From positions 2,170,001 to 2,234,000 of the forward strand of contig NZ_CP048711.1 of NCBI RefSeq assembly GCF_010669285.1: a stretch of 64,000 nucleotides of DNA, given 5' to 3'. The notes under the pieces were generated by a model. The model saw only the letters and a program-made list of their open reading frames with translations, was not told the origin of the DNA and ran no database searches. Made by a program: the position numbers and the translations under genes. This DNA comes from Kineobactrum salinum. GTDB lineage: Bacteria; Pseudomonadota; Gammaproteobacteria; Pseudomonadales; Halieaceae. Positions 42,289 through 55,785 of the stretch are shown here, in pieces; positions within the stretch are counted from its first letter, which is position 1, and the number at the start of each line of letters is the position of its first letter.

Positions 42289-43779
42289 TTGCCTGATGTG
42301 GCTTGGCAACGGTGCGTGGATCGGCTTCAGGATGAGCTGCCGTCGCAGCAATTCAATACCTGGATCAGGCCTCTGCACGCACAACAGCACGGTCAGCAGC
42401 TGACACTGTTCGCTCCGAACCGCTTCATCAAGGATTTTGTCAGTGACAAGTTTGGCCGCCGTATCCGGGAATTGTTGCAGGAAATGGAAGGTTCACAGCC
42501 GCTGGATGTGGTGCTCGAGATCGGTGGCTCTCGCGGGTCAAGCAGTGAATACGAGCAGGTAGCCGCTAACGCGCCGGCGGTATCCATGGCTCCGGCGGTG
42601 TCGGGTTACGCCGTCAGTGGTGGGGTCAGTCGCGAGACCTGGGCCCGGGAGCCGATGCCTGCGACGACCGGCCAGGCAGCTGGCGAAGCGTCGGGCAGAC
42701 GGTTGCGCGATTCGGCCGCGAGCGGCATTCGCCGGCGCGTGGTAGCGACACCGCAACAGCAGCATCACCTGGTAGAGCACTATACGTTTGACAATTTCGT
42801 TGAGGGCAAGTCGAACCAGCTGGCGTTGGCCGCAGCGCGACAGGTGGCAGAAAACCCGGGCGATTCCTATAATCCGCTGTTTCTCTATGGCGGCGTAGGC
42901 CTGGGTAAAACCCACTTGATGCATGCGGTGGGCAACGCGTTGATAATGCACAAGCCTGAGGCCAAGGTCGTGTACCTCCACTCAGAGCGGTTTGTGGCTG
43001 ACATGGTCAAGGCCCTGCAGTTGAATGCAATCAGTGACTTCAAGCGCTATTATCGCTCGGTCGACGCGTTGCTGATCGACGATATCCAGTTTTTTGCCAA
43101 GAAGGACCGGTCCCAGGAGGAATTTTTCCATACCTTCAATGCCTTGTTGGAAGGTGGCCAGCAAATGATCCTGACCTGCGACCGCTACCCCAAGGAGATT
43201 GATGGTCTTGAGGAGCGTCTCAAATCCCGCTTCGGCTGGGGTCTGACTGTGGCGGTGGAGCCGCCGGAACTGGAGACAAGAGTCGCAATCCTGATGAACA
43301 AGGCCAGCCAGGCGCGTATTGATCTTCCTCCCGACGCTGCCTTTTTTATTGCCCAGAAGATTCGATCGAATGTGCGGGAGCTCGAAGGTGCGCTGAAGAG
43401 AGTGATAGCGAGCGCTAACTTCACAGGCAAGTCCATCGATGTGGATCTGATCCGGGAAAGTCTCAAGGACCTGCTGGCGCTGCAGGACAAGCAGGTCAGT
43501 CTCGACAATATCCAGCGCACCGTGGCCGAGTACTACAAGATCAAGGTCGCAGACCTGATGTCGCGCCGCCGCAGCCGTTCGGTGGCCAGACCAAGGCAGA
43601 TGGCAATGGCAATGGCCAAGGAGCTGACCAACCACAGCTTGCCGGAGATTGGCGACAGTTTTGGCGGCAGAGATCACACGACAGTGCTTCACGCTTGCCG
43701 TAAAATAAAGGAACTTCGCGAGACCAATTCCGATATTCGCGAGGACTACAAAAATTTGCTGCGGTCATTGACGACGTAG
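42289..43779 (+). CDS. dnaA: Chromosomal replication initiator DnaA
   Basis: AAA+ initiator that binds DnaA boxes and opens oriC. Domain I begins [24 protein letters not shown]; a variable linker (about 85-160) is rich in Ala and Ser; the AAA+ core starts at [15 protein letters not shown] with Walker [17 protein letters not shown] and Walker [10 protein letters not shown]; domain IV ends with [15 protein letters not shown], the DnaA-box-reading signature. I use TTG 42289 because AAGGGG stands 7 bases upstream; a GTG at 42298 is the alternative. 496 residues. Followed at 25 bp by dnaN. Confidence 0.97.
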   Translation: MPDVAWQRCVDRLQDELPSQQFNTWIRPLHAQQHGQQLTLFAPNRFIKDFVSDKFGRRIRELLQEMEGSQPLDVVLEIGGSRGSSSEYEQVAANAPAVSMAPAVSGYAVSGGVSRETWAREPMPATTGQAAGEASGRRLRDSAASGIRRRVVATPQQQHHLVEHYTFDNFVEGKSNQLALAAARQVAENPGDSYNPLFLYGGVGLGKTHLMHAVGNALIMHKPEAKVVYLHSERFVADMVKALQLNAISDFKRYYRSVDALLIDDIQFFAKKDRSQEEFFHTFNALLEGGQQMILTCDRYPKEIDGLEERLKSRFGWGLTVAVEPPELETRVAILMNKASQARIDLPPDAAFFIAQKIRSNVRELEGALKRVIASANFTGKSIDVDLIRESLKDLLALQDKQVSLDNIQRTVAEYYKIKVADLMSRRRSRSVARPRQMAMAMAKELTNHSLPEIGDSFGGRDHTTVLHACRKIKELRETNSDIREDYKNLLRSLTT

Positions 43780-43804
43780 GCGTGGACGCAAGGAAACAGG
43801 ATCT

Positions 43805-44911
43805 ATGAAGTTCTCGATTTCACGGGATGCATTGCTGAGGCCCCTGAACCTGGTTGCAGGGGTGGTGGAGCGGCGCCAGACTCTGCCAATCCTGTCGAAT
43901 ATCCTGGTGGTACTGGATGGGGACCAGCTGTCACTGACGGGAACCGATCTCGAGGTTGAACTGGTGGGGCGGGTCAGGCTCGCCGCCGCCCCTGCAGTGG
44001 GAGGGGAGTTTACCGTTCCCGCCAGGAAGCTGGTGGATATTTGCAAGTCGCTTCCCGAGGGCAGTGATATTGAATTTGCGGCTGAGGAAAGCAAGGTGAC
44101 GCTGCGCTGTGGGCGCAGCCGCTTCACACTCTCCACACTGCCTGCGCGGGAATTTCCCAGTGTTGAAGAAAGCAGTGGAACACAGCAGTTCCGCATTGGC
44201 CAGGGCCAGCTGCGGCGCCTGATCGACCGAACCGGCTTCGCGATGGCCCAGCAGGATGTGCGCTACTACCTCAACGGCATGTTGCTGGAGCTCAAGGGCG
44301 GGCGTTTGCGGGTGGTAGCCACTGACGGGCACCGGCTGGCAATGTGCACCCTGCCCTCTGCCGTCGACAATGCCGAGGATGTCCAGGTGATCCTGCCTCG
44401 CAAAGGGGTGCTGGAGATGGCCAGGTTGCTGCTTGATGAAGATGAGGAGATTGCCATCGTTCTCGGCAGCAACCATCTGCGTGCTACCACGGCCGACTTT
44501 ACTTTCACTTCGAAGCTGGTGGACGGCAAGTTTCCCGATTATGAGCGTGTTCTGCCCAGGGCGCCGGACAAGATTGTTATCGGTTCACGGCTGGAGCTGC
44601 GCCAGGCCTTTGTTCGTACCGCCATTCTGTCCAACGAGAAGTATCGCGGCGTACGTCTGAAATTGGCTACGGAGTCCATGGAAATCCTTGCCAATAACCC
44701 GGAGCAGGAGCAGGCAGAGGAGCAGGTGCCCGTCGACTACCAGGGCGAGGGAGTCGAGATTGGCTTCAATGTGAGCTACCTCCTCGACGTACTCGGAGTG
44801 TTGAGCGGTGAGAAGATCAAGCTTTCCCTGTCTGATCCAAACAGCAGCGCACTGCTGGAGGAGTCCGAGGAGGGGGATTCCCTCTATGTTGTCATGCCCA
44901 TGCGCCTTTGA
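43805..44911 (+). CDS. dnaN: DNA polymerase III beta clamp
   Basis: Sliding clamp made of three similar domains. It begins MKFSISRDALLRPLNLVAGVVERRQTLPILSNILV and ends with the family tail DSLYVVMPMRL. The middle has ATDGHRLAMC and FPDYERVLP, the usual clamp motifs. 368 residues against 366 in E. coli. Between dnaA and recF, in the standard order. Confidence 0.97.
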   Translation: MKFSISRDALLRPLNLVAGVVERRQTLPILSNILVVLDGDQLSLTGTDLEVELVGRVRLAAAPAVGGEFTVPARKLVDICKSLPEGSDIEFAAEESKVTLRCGRSRFTLSTLPAREFPSVEESSGTQQFRIGQGQLRRLIDRTGFAMAQQDVRYYLNGMLLELKGGRLRVVATDGHRLAMCTLPSAVDNAEDVQVILPRKGVLEMARLLLDEDEEIAIVLGSNHLRATTADFTFTSKLVDGKFPDYERVLPRAPDKIVIGSRLELRQAFVRTAILSNEKYRGVRLKLATESMEILANNPEQEQAEEQVPVDYQGEGVEIGFNVSYLLDVLGVLSGEKIKLSLSDPNSSALLEESEEGDSLYVVMPMRL

Positions 44912-44985
44912 CAGCAGCTATGCTCGGGGCGGCTGCCCTCGCCCCGCCCTACTCTCCCCATAGCTTCCTGGCCTGACTTTCCTGC

Positions 44986-48634
<3,649 letters not shown>

Positions 48635-48694
48635 TTAGCGCTCACTAATCCGTTGGAGGTTGGATTCCGCGAAATGCCAGGCGTTCACAATCGC

Positions 48695-48726
48695 TTGACC
48701 TTGACATGATGTGAAGGTCCAGACTG
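48695..48726 (+). promoter_or_regulatory. CueR-type promoter/operator of copA
   Basis: TTGACC (-35) at 48695 overlaps an inverted repeat GACCTT...AAGGTC (48697-48719). A 19-bp spacer separates it from a weak -10 hexamer CAGACT at 48720. The long spacer with a dyad between the boxes is the hallmark of MerR-family promoters and matches the E. coli copA operator pattern. The cueR gene lies just downstream of copA. Confidence 0.8.
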
Positions 48727-48755
48727 CTGCTGTGATTCCCTACAGGAGCAGGACC

Positions 48756-50990
48756 ATGGCCACAAACAGCATTTTACAGGAAAGCAATTCCTTCCCTGCC
48801 GCGGGCACCAGTCAATTGGCAATCACCGGTATGAACTGCGCCTCCTGTATCGGGCGCGTGGAAAAAACCCTGCGGCAAGTGCCTGGCGTATACTCCGCCC
48901 AGGTCAACCTGGCGACCGAGCTGGCGACGGTGCACTACGATCCAGGCTTGGGAACAGAAGCCGATCTGGTTGCAGCGGTGGCGCGGGCAGGTTATCGGGC
49001 CCGGCCGCAGGCGCCGCCCTTCTCCTCCCGTTCGCGTTTCCATGCCCTCTCGCAAGCAAGCCGCCCTAGCATGCAGGTATTGGCGGCGGTATTGCTGACG
49101 CTGCCGCTGGTACTGCCCATGCTGAGCTCCCTGGTGGGCCGCCACTGGATGCTCAATGGCTGGCTGCAATTGTTGCTGGCCACCCCGGTACAGTTCTGGC
49201 TGGGGGCCCGCTTCTATCGCGGTGGGTGGAGCGCTCTGAAGGCGGGCACCGGCAATATGGATCTGCTGGTGGCGCTGGGTACCAGCGCCGCCTACGGCCT
49301 TTCGGTCTATCTGTTGTTGTTCGGCGGCGCCCGCGGTCCAGAGCTGTATTTTGAAACCTCGGCAGCAGTGATGACCCTGATCCTGGTGGGCAAGTGGCTG
49401 GAGTCCCGCGCCCGTTACCAGGCCCTGCGGTCCCTGCAGTCGTTGCGCCCGGACCGAGCCAGGGTCCGGCGTGACGGCGGAGACCAGGAGATGGCGCTGG
49501 AGCAGGTCGAGGTCGGGGACCTGGTGGTGATACGACCGGGAGAGCGGGTTCCGGTGGATGGCGTGGTACGTGAAGGCAGCAGCCACGTGGATGAATCCCT
49601 GCTGACCGGTGAGAGCCTGCCGGTGGGCAAGGACGTGGGTGACGAAATCACCGGCGGCGCTGTCAACCAGGACGGGTTGCTGCTGGTAGAGACCCGCTCG
49701 GTGGGCAATGAGACGACCCTGGCCCGGATCATCCGGCTGGTGGAACACGCCCAGGCGGTCAAGCCGCCGATTCAGCGCACCGTGGACAGGATCAGTGCCG
49801 TGTTTGTGCCGGTGGTGCTGGTGGTCGCCCTGCTAACTCTGCTGGGCTGGGCGCTGGTCGAAGGCGACTGGCAGCAGGCGCTGTTGAACGCGGTGGCAGT
49901 GTTGGTGATCGCCTGTCCCTGTGCGCTGGGCCTGGCCACTCCGGCGGCTATCATGGTGGGCACCGGGACCGCGGCGCGGCACGGCATCCTGGTCAGGGAT
50001 GCCGAAGCTTTGGAGCGGGCCCGGCACGTTACCATCGTCGCCTTTGACAAAACCGGCACCCTTACCGAAGGCAGACCACGCCTGGTCGCGTTGCAGCCAA
50101 TGGATATCAGCGCAACGCAGGCATTGGCCCTGGCTGCCGCGCTGCAGCGCGGCAGCGAGCATCCCCTGGCGGCCGCAGTACTGGCGGCGGCAAACGAGCA
50201 GGGCCTGGCGGAGACTCACGCCACTGAAGTCCGGGCCATACCCGGACAGGGCCTGACCGGACACATCGACGGCAGCGGTCTGGCGTTGGGCAACGACCGC
50301 ATGTTGCAGTCGCTCGGCCTGGCGCCCGGTGCGTTGCAGCGCGAAGCCGACGCGCTGATGGCAGCAGGTAATACGATTTCATGGCTGGCCCGGGTCGATG
50401 AAGAGCCGCGCCTGCTGGCCATGCTGGCTTTTGGCGACACGGTCAGGGTCAGCTCCCGCGCGGCGGTTCAGTCCCTGCAGGTGGCCGGCGTCCGGACGGT
50501 GTTGATCAGTGGCGACAATCCCGCCAGCGCCCGCGCGATTGCGGATCGTCTCGGTATTGATGAGGTTCACGCCCAGGTATTGCCCGGAGACAAGGCTGCG
50601 ATCATTAGCCGTCTCAAATGGGACGGCAGGGTTGCGATGGTGGGTGACGGCATCAATGACGCCCCTGCTCTGGCTACGGCCGATGTCGGGATAGCGATGG
50701 GCAGTGGCACCGACGTCGCGATGCATACCGCCGGCATCACGCTGATGCGGGCCGATCCCCGGCTGGTAGCGGCGGCCATTGCCATCTCCGGGCGCAGCAG
50801 CCGCAAAATACATGAAAACCTGTTCTGGGCCTTCATCTACAATGTAACGGGTATACCGCTGGCGGCAATGGGTTTGCTGAACCCTGTCTTTGCCGGAGCC
50901 GCAATGGCCCTGAGCAGCATCAGCGTGGTGCTGAACGCACTGCTGCTGAAGCGCTGGCGGCCGGATGACTTTCTGCTGGAGGAACAATAG
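48756..50990 (+). CDS. copA: Copper-exporting P1B-type ATPase CopA
   Basis: Exports Cu(I) from the cytoplasm. One N-terminal heavy-metal-binding domain ([15 protein letters not shown], CxxC) is followed by transmembrane helices, the actuator [10 protein letters not shown], the CPC metal site in [13 protein letters not shown], the phosphorylation motif DKTGTLTEG, and the hinge [11 protein letters not shown]. The C-terminal helices end with [10 protein letters not shown]. 744 residues. ATG 48756 has a GGAGCAGGA ribosome binding site; the frame runs open to 48711 but overlaps the promoter. It is co-transcribed with cueR (1-bp gap). Confidence 0.96.
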   Translation: MATNSILQESNSFPAAGTSQLAITGMNCASCIGRVEKTLRQVPGVYSAQVNLATELATVHYDPGLGTEADLVAAVARAGYRARPQAPPFSSRSRFHALSQASRPSMQVLAAVLLTLPLVLPMLSSLVGRHWMLNGWLQLLLATPVQFWLGARFYRGGWSALKAGTGNMDLLVALGTSAAYGLSVYLLLFGGARGPELYFETSAAVMTLILVGKWLESRARYQALRSLQSLRPDRARVRRDGGDQEMALEQVEVGDLVVIRPGERVPVDGVVREGSSHVDESLLTGESLPVGKDVGDEITGGAVNQDGLLLVETRSVGNETTLARIIRLVEHAQAVKPPIQRTVDRISAVFVPVVLVVALLTLLGWALVEGDWQQALLNAVAVLVIACPCALGLATPAAIMVGTGTAARHGILVRDAEALERARHVTIVAFDKTGTLTEGRPRLVALQPMDISATQALALAAALQRGSEHPLAAAVLAAANEQGLAETHATEVRAIPGQGLTGHIDGSGLALGNDRMLQSLGLAPGALQREADALMAAGNTISWLARVDEEPRLLAMLAFGDTVRVSSRAAVQSLQVAGVRTVLISGDNPASARAIADRLGIDEVHAQVLPGDKAAIISRLKWDGRVAMVGDGINDAPALATADVGIAMGSGTDVAMHTAGITLMRADPRLVAAAIAISGRSSRKIHENLFWAFIYNVTGIPLAAMGLLNPVFAGAAMALSSISVVLNALLLKRWRPDDFLLEEQ

Positions 50991-50991
50991 C

Positions 50992-51408
50992 GTGAGTCTA
51001 CAGCTGACCATAGGCCAGATCGCCCGTGCTTCCGGTGTCAGTGCCAGGATGATCCGTCACTATGAGGACACCGGCCTGATTCCGGCGGCGATTCGTAGCG
51101 ACAAAGGCTACCGATATTACGGCGAGCAGGATCTGCATCGCCTGCGTTTTGTCAGGCAGGCCAGGAAGCTGGGTTTTTCGATTGAGCAGATAGCCGCTTT
51201 GCTGGGGCTGTGGCAGGATCAACAGCGTTCCAGTAAACAGGTAAAGAGCCTGGCTGCGGAGCACATTGCGAAACTCGACCAGCGCATTGCGGAACTGCAG
51301 GAAATTCGCGCTACCCTGGCGCAGCTGATCCAGGATTGTCGAGGTGACCAGCGCCCGGAGTGTCCCATTCTGGAAAATCTGGCCTGGGGCGAGACGCCGC
51401 CGCATTAG
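50992..51408 (+). CDS. cueR: Cu(I)-responsive MerR-family regulator CueR
   Basis: Activator of copper efflux genes that distorts the overlong promoter spacer upon Cu(I) binding. The winged helix (LTIGQIARASGVSARMIRHYEDTGLIPA), the recognition wing (GYRYYGEQDLHRLRFVRQARKLGFS) and a long dimer helix are present. The metal loop CRGDQRPECPILENL has the two CueR cysteines with CueR spacing (C-x7-C). GTG 50992 lies 1 bp after copA, with GGAGGAA as ribosome binding site. 138 residues. Confidence 0.94.
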   Translation: MSLQLTIGQIARASGVSARMIRHYEDTGLIPAAIRSDKGYRYYGEQDLHRLRFVRQARKLGFSIEQIAALLGLWQDQQRSSKQVKSLAAEHIAKLDQRIAELQEIRATLAQLIQDCRGDQRPECPILENLAWGETPPH

Positions 51409-51433
51409 CGGCGACGGGCCCGGTTTGCCACAG

Positions 51434-51462
51434 CAAACGGCCGCGCTGAAGGCGGCCGTTTG
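51434..51462. terminator. Bidirectional hairpin terminator between cueR and the copper oxidase operon
   Basis: A perfect 11-bp inverted repeat (CAAACGGCCGC / GCGGCCGTTTG) with a short loop, with T-rich ends on both strands, lies in the 65-bp gap between two convergent operons. Confidence 0.8.
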
Positions 51463-51473
51463 TTGCGGGCCGG

Positions 51474-52844
51474 TCAATGGCGATGATTGCCCTCCCGTTT
51501 CGGTGTGGGCAGGGCCTCGCTGCCGGCCTTCGCCAGGCGGCCGCGGCGCTCGGGGCGGCCGTAGTCCGGGTTCCTGCTGATGCGGCTGGCTACGGTGCCC
51601 TCAGGATGGTCGTACCAGCCCGGGTCGCTGAAGTCGCCGGGAGCGATGTCATCGCGGGTCTTCACCACGGTGAACATGCCGCCCATTTCGATGTTGCCGA
51701 AGGGCCCGACCCCCATCATCATTGCCAGCGTGTTGGGCGGCCCCTGCATATGCCCGCTGTCGGTATGGTCCTGGTGCTCGCCCATGCCCTTCTCGCCCAT
51801 GGCCATGTAGCCGGGCAGCAACTGGCGAATTTCCTGCTCGATGCCCGATTGGTCCACCCCCAGCGTATTGGGGATATCGTGGCCCATCGGGTTCATCGTG
51901 TGGTGGGACATGTGGCAGTGGAAGGCCCAGTCCCCTGGCACCGCGGTGAACTCGATATCCCGCATCTGGCCCACCCCGACAATTTCGGTGACCTCGCTGC
52001 GCCACTGGTTTTCGGGCCAGCGTCCGCCATCGCTGCCGGTCACCTGGAACTGTACCCCATGCAGGTGGATGGGATGGTTCCACATGGACAGGTTGCCGAT
52101 CCGGATGCGAACCCGCTCTCCAGTCCTGGCCACCAGCGAATCTATTGCCGGGAACACCCTGGAGTTCATGGTCCAGAGATCGAACTCCACCATTACCGCG
52201 GGATCCGGCCGCGAGGTGCCCGGGTGCATCGCCCAGTTGTGCAGCAAGATGGCGTAGTCGCGGTCCACTGGCACTGCCTCGCCGGCCTTCGGGTGAATGA
52301 TGAACAGGCCCATCATGCCCATCGCCAGTTGCACCATCTCATCCGCGTGCGGGTGATACATATGGGTGCCGTGTTGCTGTAGCGTGAACTCGTAGACAAA
52401 AGTCTCGCCCGGATTGATGGGTGGCTGCGTCAGGCCGGATATACCGTCCATGCCCGAGGGCAGAATCAGGCCGTGCCAGTGGATGCTGGTGTGCTCCGGC
52501 AGCCTGTTGGTGACCAGGATGCGGACCCGGTCGCCTTCGACGGCCTCCAGGGTCGGCCCCGGGCTGGTGCCGTTGTAGCCCCAGCATTTGGCGCGTGAGC
52601 CGGGCGCGAACTCGTGCTCGATCTCCTCCGCTACCAGGTGGAACTCCTTTACCCCGTCGACCATGCGATGGGGCAGGGTCCAGCCGTTGGGTGTATGCAC
52701 CGGCATATAGCCCTGCTCGCTGCGTCTGCCGGGAGTGGCCTCGCCGGTGTTGTGTTGAACCTGGCCGATCTCGGCCATGGCCCGGGTGATGGCGGCGGCG
52801 GGCAGCATGACGCCGGCGGCAGCCAGAAAATCTCTGCGTTTCAT
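51474..52844 (-). CDS. Tat-exported multicopper oxidase
   Basis: Periplasmic copper-dependent oxidase, probably oxidising Cu(I) to less toxic Cu(II). A twin-arginine leader (KRRDFLAAAGVMLPAAAITRAMA) precedes cupredoxin domains. All copper sites are visible: SIHWHGLI, GTHMYHPHADE, HPIHLHG, and HCHMSHHTMNPMGH. The second half has Met/His-rich patches (MAMGEKGMGEHQDHTDSGHMQG) that could bind extra copper, as in CueO and CopA-type oxidases. 456 residues. It overlaps the TolC-family gene by one base (TGATG). Confidence 0.93.
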   Translation of the reverse strand: MKRRDFLAAAGVMLPAAAITRAMAEIGQVQHNTGEATPGRRSEQGYMPVHTPNGWTLPHRMVDGVKEFHLVAEEIEHEFAPGSRAKCWGYNGTSPGPTLEAVEGDRVRILVTNRLPEHTSIHWHGLILPSGMDGISGLTQPPINPGETFVYEFTLQQHGTHMYHPHADEMVQLAMGMMGLFIIHPKAGEAVPVDRDYAILLHNWAMHPGTSRPDPAVMVEFDLWTMNSRVFPAIDSLVARTGERVRIRIGNLSMWNHPIHLHGVQFQVTGSDGGRWPENQWRSEVTEIVGVGQMRDIEFTAVPGDWAFHCHMSHHTMNPMGHDIPNTLGVDQSGIEQEIRQLLPGYMAMGEKGMGEHQDHTDSGHMQGPPNTLAMMMGVGPFGNIEMGGMFTVVKTRDDIAPGDFSDPGWYDHPEGTVASRISRNPDYGRPERRGRLAKAGSEALPTPKREGNHRH

Positions 52845-54295
52845 CAGTGATGTCCTCTGTGAGATTCGGGAGTGGGGGCCGGCTGGTGATTGCCGTGATG
52901 GCGATGGGGGTCGGCTGCCGGCTCATCAGTCGCTGCCTCGCCAGTGGCGGCACCGACCGGTGTCAGTTCGAGCACCGCTTCGCTGTCGCGGGTGACGGCG
53001 CGGCCGCGAAGCTGTGCCAGGCCCACTTCCAGCTGCCAGTAATCCGCCAGATCCTCGACCTGCTCCAACCAGCCCTCTAGCTCCCGCCGCTTGCTGGCGA
53101 GCAGATTGAAAACCCCATCGAGCATGAAATTGACCCGTGCCTGCCGCGCCTCCACTTCCGCCGCAAGCGCCGGCAGCAGGCGCTGCTGGCGGACTTCGAT
53201 GGCTGCCCGGCTGTGTTCCAGCTCGGCCAGTTGCTGCCGCAGCTGCCGCGTCAGTTGCAGCCGCAGCGCGGCCTCTTCCGCCGCGAGCAGCTCGTACTCT
53301 GCTGTCGCGGCCAGGGTCACGCTGCGGTTGCGATGCCACAGCGGCAGCGGAAAGGACAGGCTGGGACCAGTGGCGCGCTCGTCCTCCTTGCGCTCGTGTT
53401 CAATTTCCACTTCGGCATCGTCCAACCAGGCTTCCCGGCGCTTGCTGCCGGTGAGTTCGTCCAGGCGTGCGACCGCGAGCCGCAGGCGGGCGAGCCGGGG
53501 GTGGGATTGCAGGGCGCGGGTCACCATGGCCTCGCGGTCGTCCCCGGCGCTCACCGGCAGCGGTAGCGCGGCGGTGACCTCCCAGTCGTCGTGATCCAGT
53601 GCCAGCAGCAGGGCGAGGTCCTCGTGGGCCCGGTCGCGATCCCGACGGGCGTCGATCAGATCCAGCTCTGCTTGCGCCGCCGCCTGGGCGAATTCTGCCT
53701 GGTCCAGTGGTGGCAGGTTGCCGGCGTCGGCGAAACGCTGGGCCAGTTGCCCGGCCCAGCGGGCGCTGTTGCTGGCCCACTGCTGCAAGACCAGGCGTTG
53801 CTCCGCCGCGGCCAGCTGGTACCAGGCGGCCTCCACTGCCAGCGCCCGGTCCTGCAGGGCCTGGGCCAGATCCACTACCGCCAACTCATAGTCCGCTGCC
53901 GCCAGGCGCTGGCGGGCGGGCCGCAGCATTATCCCGGCGAGGCTCTGGCCCAGGCCGACGGTGAATTCGCTGCCACCGCCACTGACATTCAACCAGGATA
54001 GGGACAGAGTGGGGTTGAGCAGTTCGCTGGCGCGCACCACATCGGCGGCGGCGATATCCAACCGGGCGTATTCGGCGCGCATATCGGGATGATGTAGCAG
54101 CATTGCCTGCACCGCCTGTTGCCGCGAGAGGGCACCGGTGAAGGCTTGTGCCTGGCCGGCTATTTCCAGTCCGCGCTGCTCCAGCAGGATCTGCGCCCGC
54201 CCGCTGCCGTCGTCGGGGGGAGCGCTGGCGCAGCCCGCCAGGGCCAGCATCAGGAATGCCAGGCCAGTGCGGCCGGCACGGAAAAAAGGATTCAT
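52844..54295 (-). CDS. TolC-family outer-membrane lipoprotein
   Basis: Outer-membrane efflux duct protein of 483 residues. The lipoprotein signal MNPFFRAGRTGLAFLMLALAGCAS (lipobox LAGC) is followed by two long helical repeats rich in Ala, Leu and Glu, such as QALQDRALAVEAAWYQLAAAEQRLVLQQ. The C terminus is extended and has a His-rich end (DPHRHHGNHQPAPTPESHRGHH), which fits metal handling. No membrane-fusion or RND pump gene is adjacent. I use ATG 54295 with GGAG upstream; the frame is open to 54364. It is coupled to the multicopper oxidase downstream. Confidence 0.88.
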   Translation of the reverse strand: MNPFFRAGRTGLAFLMLALAGCASAPPDDGSGRAQILLEQRGLEIAGQAQAFTGALSRQQAVQAMLLHHPDMRAEYARLDIAAADVVRASELLNPTLSLSWLNVSGGGSEFTVGLGQSLAGIMLRPARQRLAAADYELAVVDLAQALQDRALAVEAAWYQLAAAEQRLVLQQWASNSARWAGQLAQRFADAGNLPPLDQAEFAQAAAQAELDLIDARRDRDRAHEDLALLLALDHDDWEVTAALPLPVSAGDDREAMVTRALQSHPRLARLRLAVARLDELTGSKRREAWLDDAEVEIEHERKEDERATGPSLSFPLPLWHRNRSVTLAATAEYELLAAEEAALRLQLTRQLRQQLAELEHSRAAIEVRQQRLLPALAAEVEARQARVNFMLDGVFNLLASKRRELEGWLEQVEDLADYWQLEVGLAQLRGRAVTRDSEAVLELTPVGAATGEAATDEPAADPHRHHGNHQPAPTPESHRGHH

Positions 54296-54364
54296 GACTC
54301 GGTTTCTCCAGCAGTGAAAAGAGCCTGCATTCAGGACGCAGGTCAGTTCAGCCCCGCAGGGCAA

Positions 54365-54736
54365 TCAGGCTGGGGAAATTGAGGGAGGTCTGAGCAGGGG
54401 TGGCAGGTGGGGATTGAGCAATCCGGGTGCTGGGGCAGGAAATACGCCGGCAACTGGCGCCGGCTTGCCTGGCTCGGCGAAGGACATCGGCACAGCTGCG
54501 GCCGCGCAGGCGCTCAGACAGGCGAGATCACAGGATTCACAGCTGCTGCTGTGACTATCGCCGGCGTGTGCCCCGGTGTCACTGTGCTGGTGCTGGTCTG
54601 CATGTTGCGCCTCTCCGGTGGCTTCGCCGCCGGCAGCCAGTGCTGTTGTTGCCGCACCGGCCTCGCCACAGCCCGCATGCTGCGCTACCGACAGCGGCGC
54701 AGACAACAGGATCAGCAGGGCCAGAAACAGTCTCAT
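54365..54736 (-). CDS. Small His/Cys-rich exported protein of the copper operon
   Basis: A 123-residue protein with a signal peptide (RLFLALLILLSAPLSVAQ), a stretch rich in His (QHADQHQHSDTGAHAGDSHSSS), a cysteine cluster CESCDLACLSACAAA, and a Pro-rich tail. It looks like a DUF2946-type exported metal-binding protein. First gene of the operon small protein-TolC-oxidase, 69 bp before the TolC-family start. Copper binding is inferred from composition and neighbours. The start has a poor ribosome binding site. Confidence 0.75.
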   Translation of the reverse strand: MRLFLALLILLSAPLSVAQHAGCGEAGAATTALAAGGEATGEAQHADQHQHSDTGAHAGDSHSSSCESCDLACLSACAAAAVPMSFAEPGKPAPVAGVFPAPAPGLLNPHLPPLLRPPSISPA

Positions 54737-54996
54737 CCACGAAGTTTACCACAGCGGCGAATTATTGGGAGCAGCCGAAATCACTGTGTATGGGGCCCCA
54801 CCCGCAGATAGTTGCAATAACCCCTGCCATGCTCCACCTTGGCGGGCCCTGCGCAAAGTTCTGTTCCTGATCTGTTCGCCACAGCGCCACTGGCGTCTTC
54901 CCGCCTTGCTCTGAACGCTGTGGCTGTGAGCGTTAGTCACCGAACGCTACGCAGGGCCCACTAGCCGCTTTGCGCGCAATCCGGTAGCGTCTCACG

Positions 54997-55743
54997 ATGG
55001 ATTTTCTGTTGCCCGTGGAACTCGCTCCGGCCACTGCCGCCTTCCTGCTGCTGTGTTCGGCGCTGACCTCGATGATTACCGCCAGTCTGGGTGCGGGTGG
55101 GGGGGTTTTATTGCTGGTATTGATGGCGATGTGGGTGCCGCCACTGGCGATCATTCCCGTACACGGCATGATCCAGCTGGGCTCCAACGGTGGCCGCGCC
55201 CTGCTCACCTGGCGCAGTGTCAATTGGCGGGTGATAGCCGCCTTCGCGCCCGGCGTCCTGGCCGGTGCACTGTTGGGGTCATGGTTGCTGGTGGAACTGC
55301 CCGCGGCGGTGTGGCAGTTGACCATCGCCGCTTTCGCACTCTATCTCTCCTGGGGGCCCGCCCTGCCTGCCGCTGTGTTGGGCGGTCGCGGTATTTTCCT
55401 GGTCTCGCTGGCCACCAGCTTCATCAGCCTGTTTGTCGGCGCCACGGGTCCGCTGGTCGCGGGCTTTATCAGGCAGCTGTGTAGCGACCGCTTCGCCACG
55501 ATTGCCACCTTTGCCACCGCCATGACCCTGCAGCACGCACCCAAGGCGCTGGTCTTCGGGGTGGCAGGCTTTGTCTTTCGCGACTGGCTGGGGTTCATTC
55601 TGGCGATGATCGCGGCCGGCTTCGCCGGCACCTGTGTGGGTGTTCACCTGCTGAGTAAAATCAGCAACCAGCAATTCAGCAATGCTCTAAAGTGGATACT
55701 CACTATTCTAGTGGTCCGCTTGGTATGGTTGGCCCTGGACTGA
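54997..55743 (+). CDS. TauE/SafE family membrane permease
   Basis: A 248-residue multi-helix membrane protein with the TauE/SafE pattern: an N-terminal SLGAGGGVLLLVLMAMWVPPLAIIPVHGMIQLGSN and a matching half-repeat in the C-terminal part (FISLFVGATGPLVAGF ... MTLQHAPKALVFGVAGFVF). The family moves sulfite, organosulfonates or other anions; the substrate here cannot be told. It is divergent from the copper oxidase operon and may or may not belong to it. Confidence 0.88.
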   Translation: MDFLLPVELAPATAAFLLLCSALTSMITASLGAGGGVLLLVLMAMWVPPLAIIPVHGMIQLGSNGGRALLTWRSVNWRVIAAFAPGVLAGALLGSWLLVELPAAVWQLTIAAFALYLSWGPALPAAVLGGRGIFLVSLATSFISLFVGATGPLVAGFIRQLCSDRFATIATFATAMTLQHAPKALVFGVAGFVFRDWLGFILAMIAAGFAGTCVGVHLLSKISNQQFSNALKWILTILVVRLVWLALD

Positions 55744-55785
55744 GCAGGCGAAGAAACTTAGAGTAGACAAAGCGCTACGATTTAT

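Noticed and set aside
49583-49596. CCACGTGG core inside copA as a third parS
   Set aside because: The outer arms do not match the 16-bp consensus, unlike the two copies in recF.
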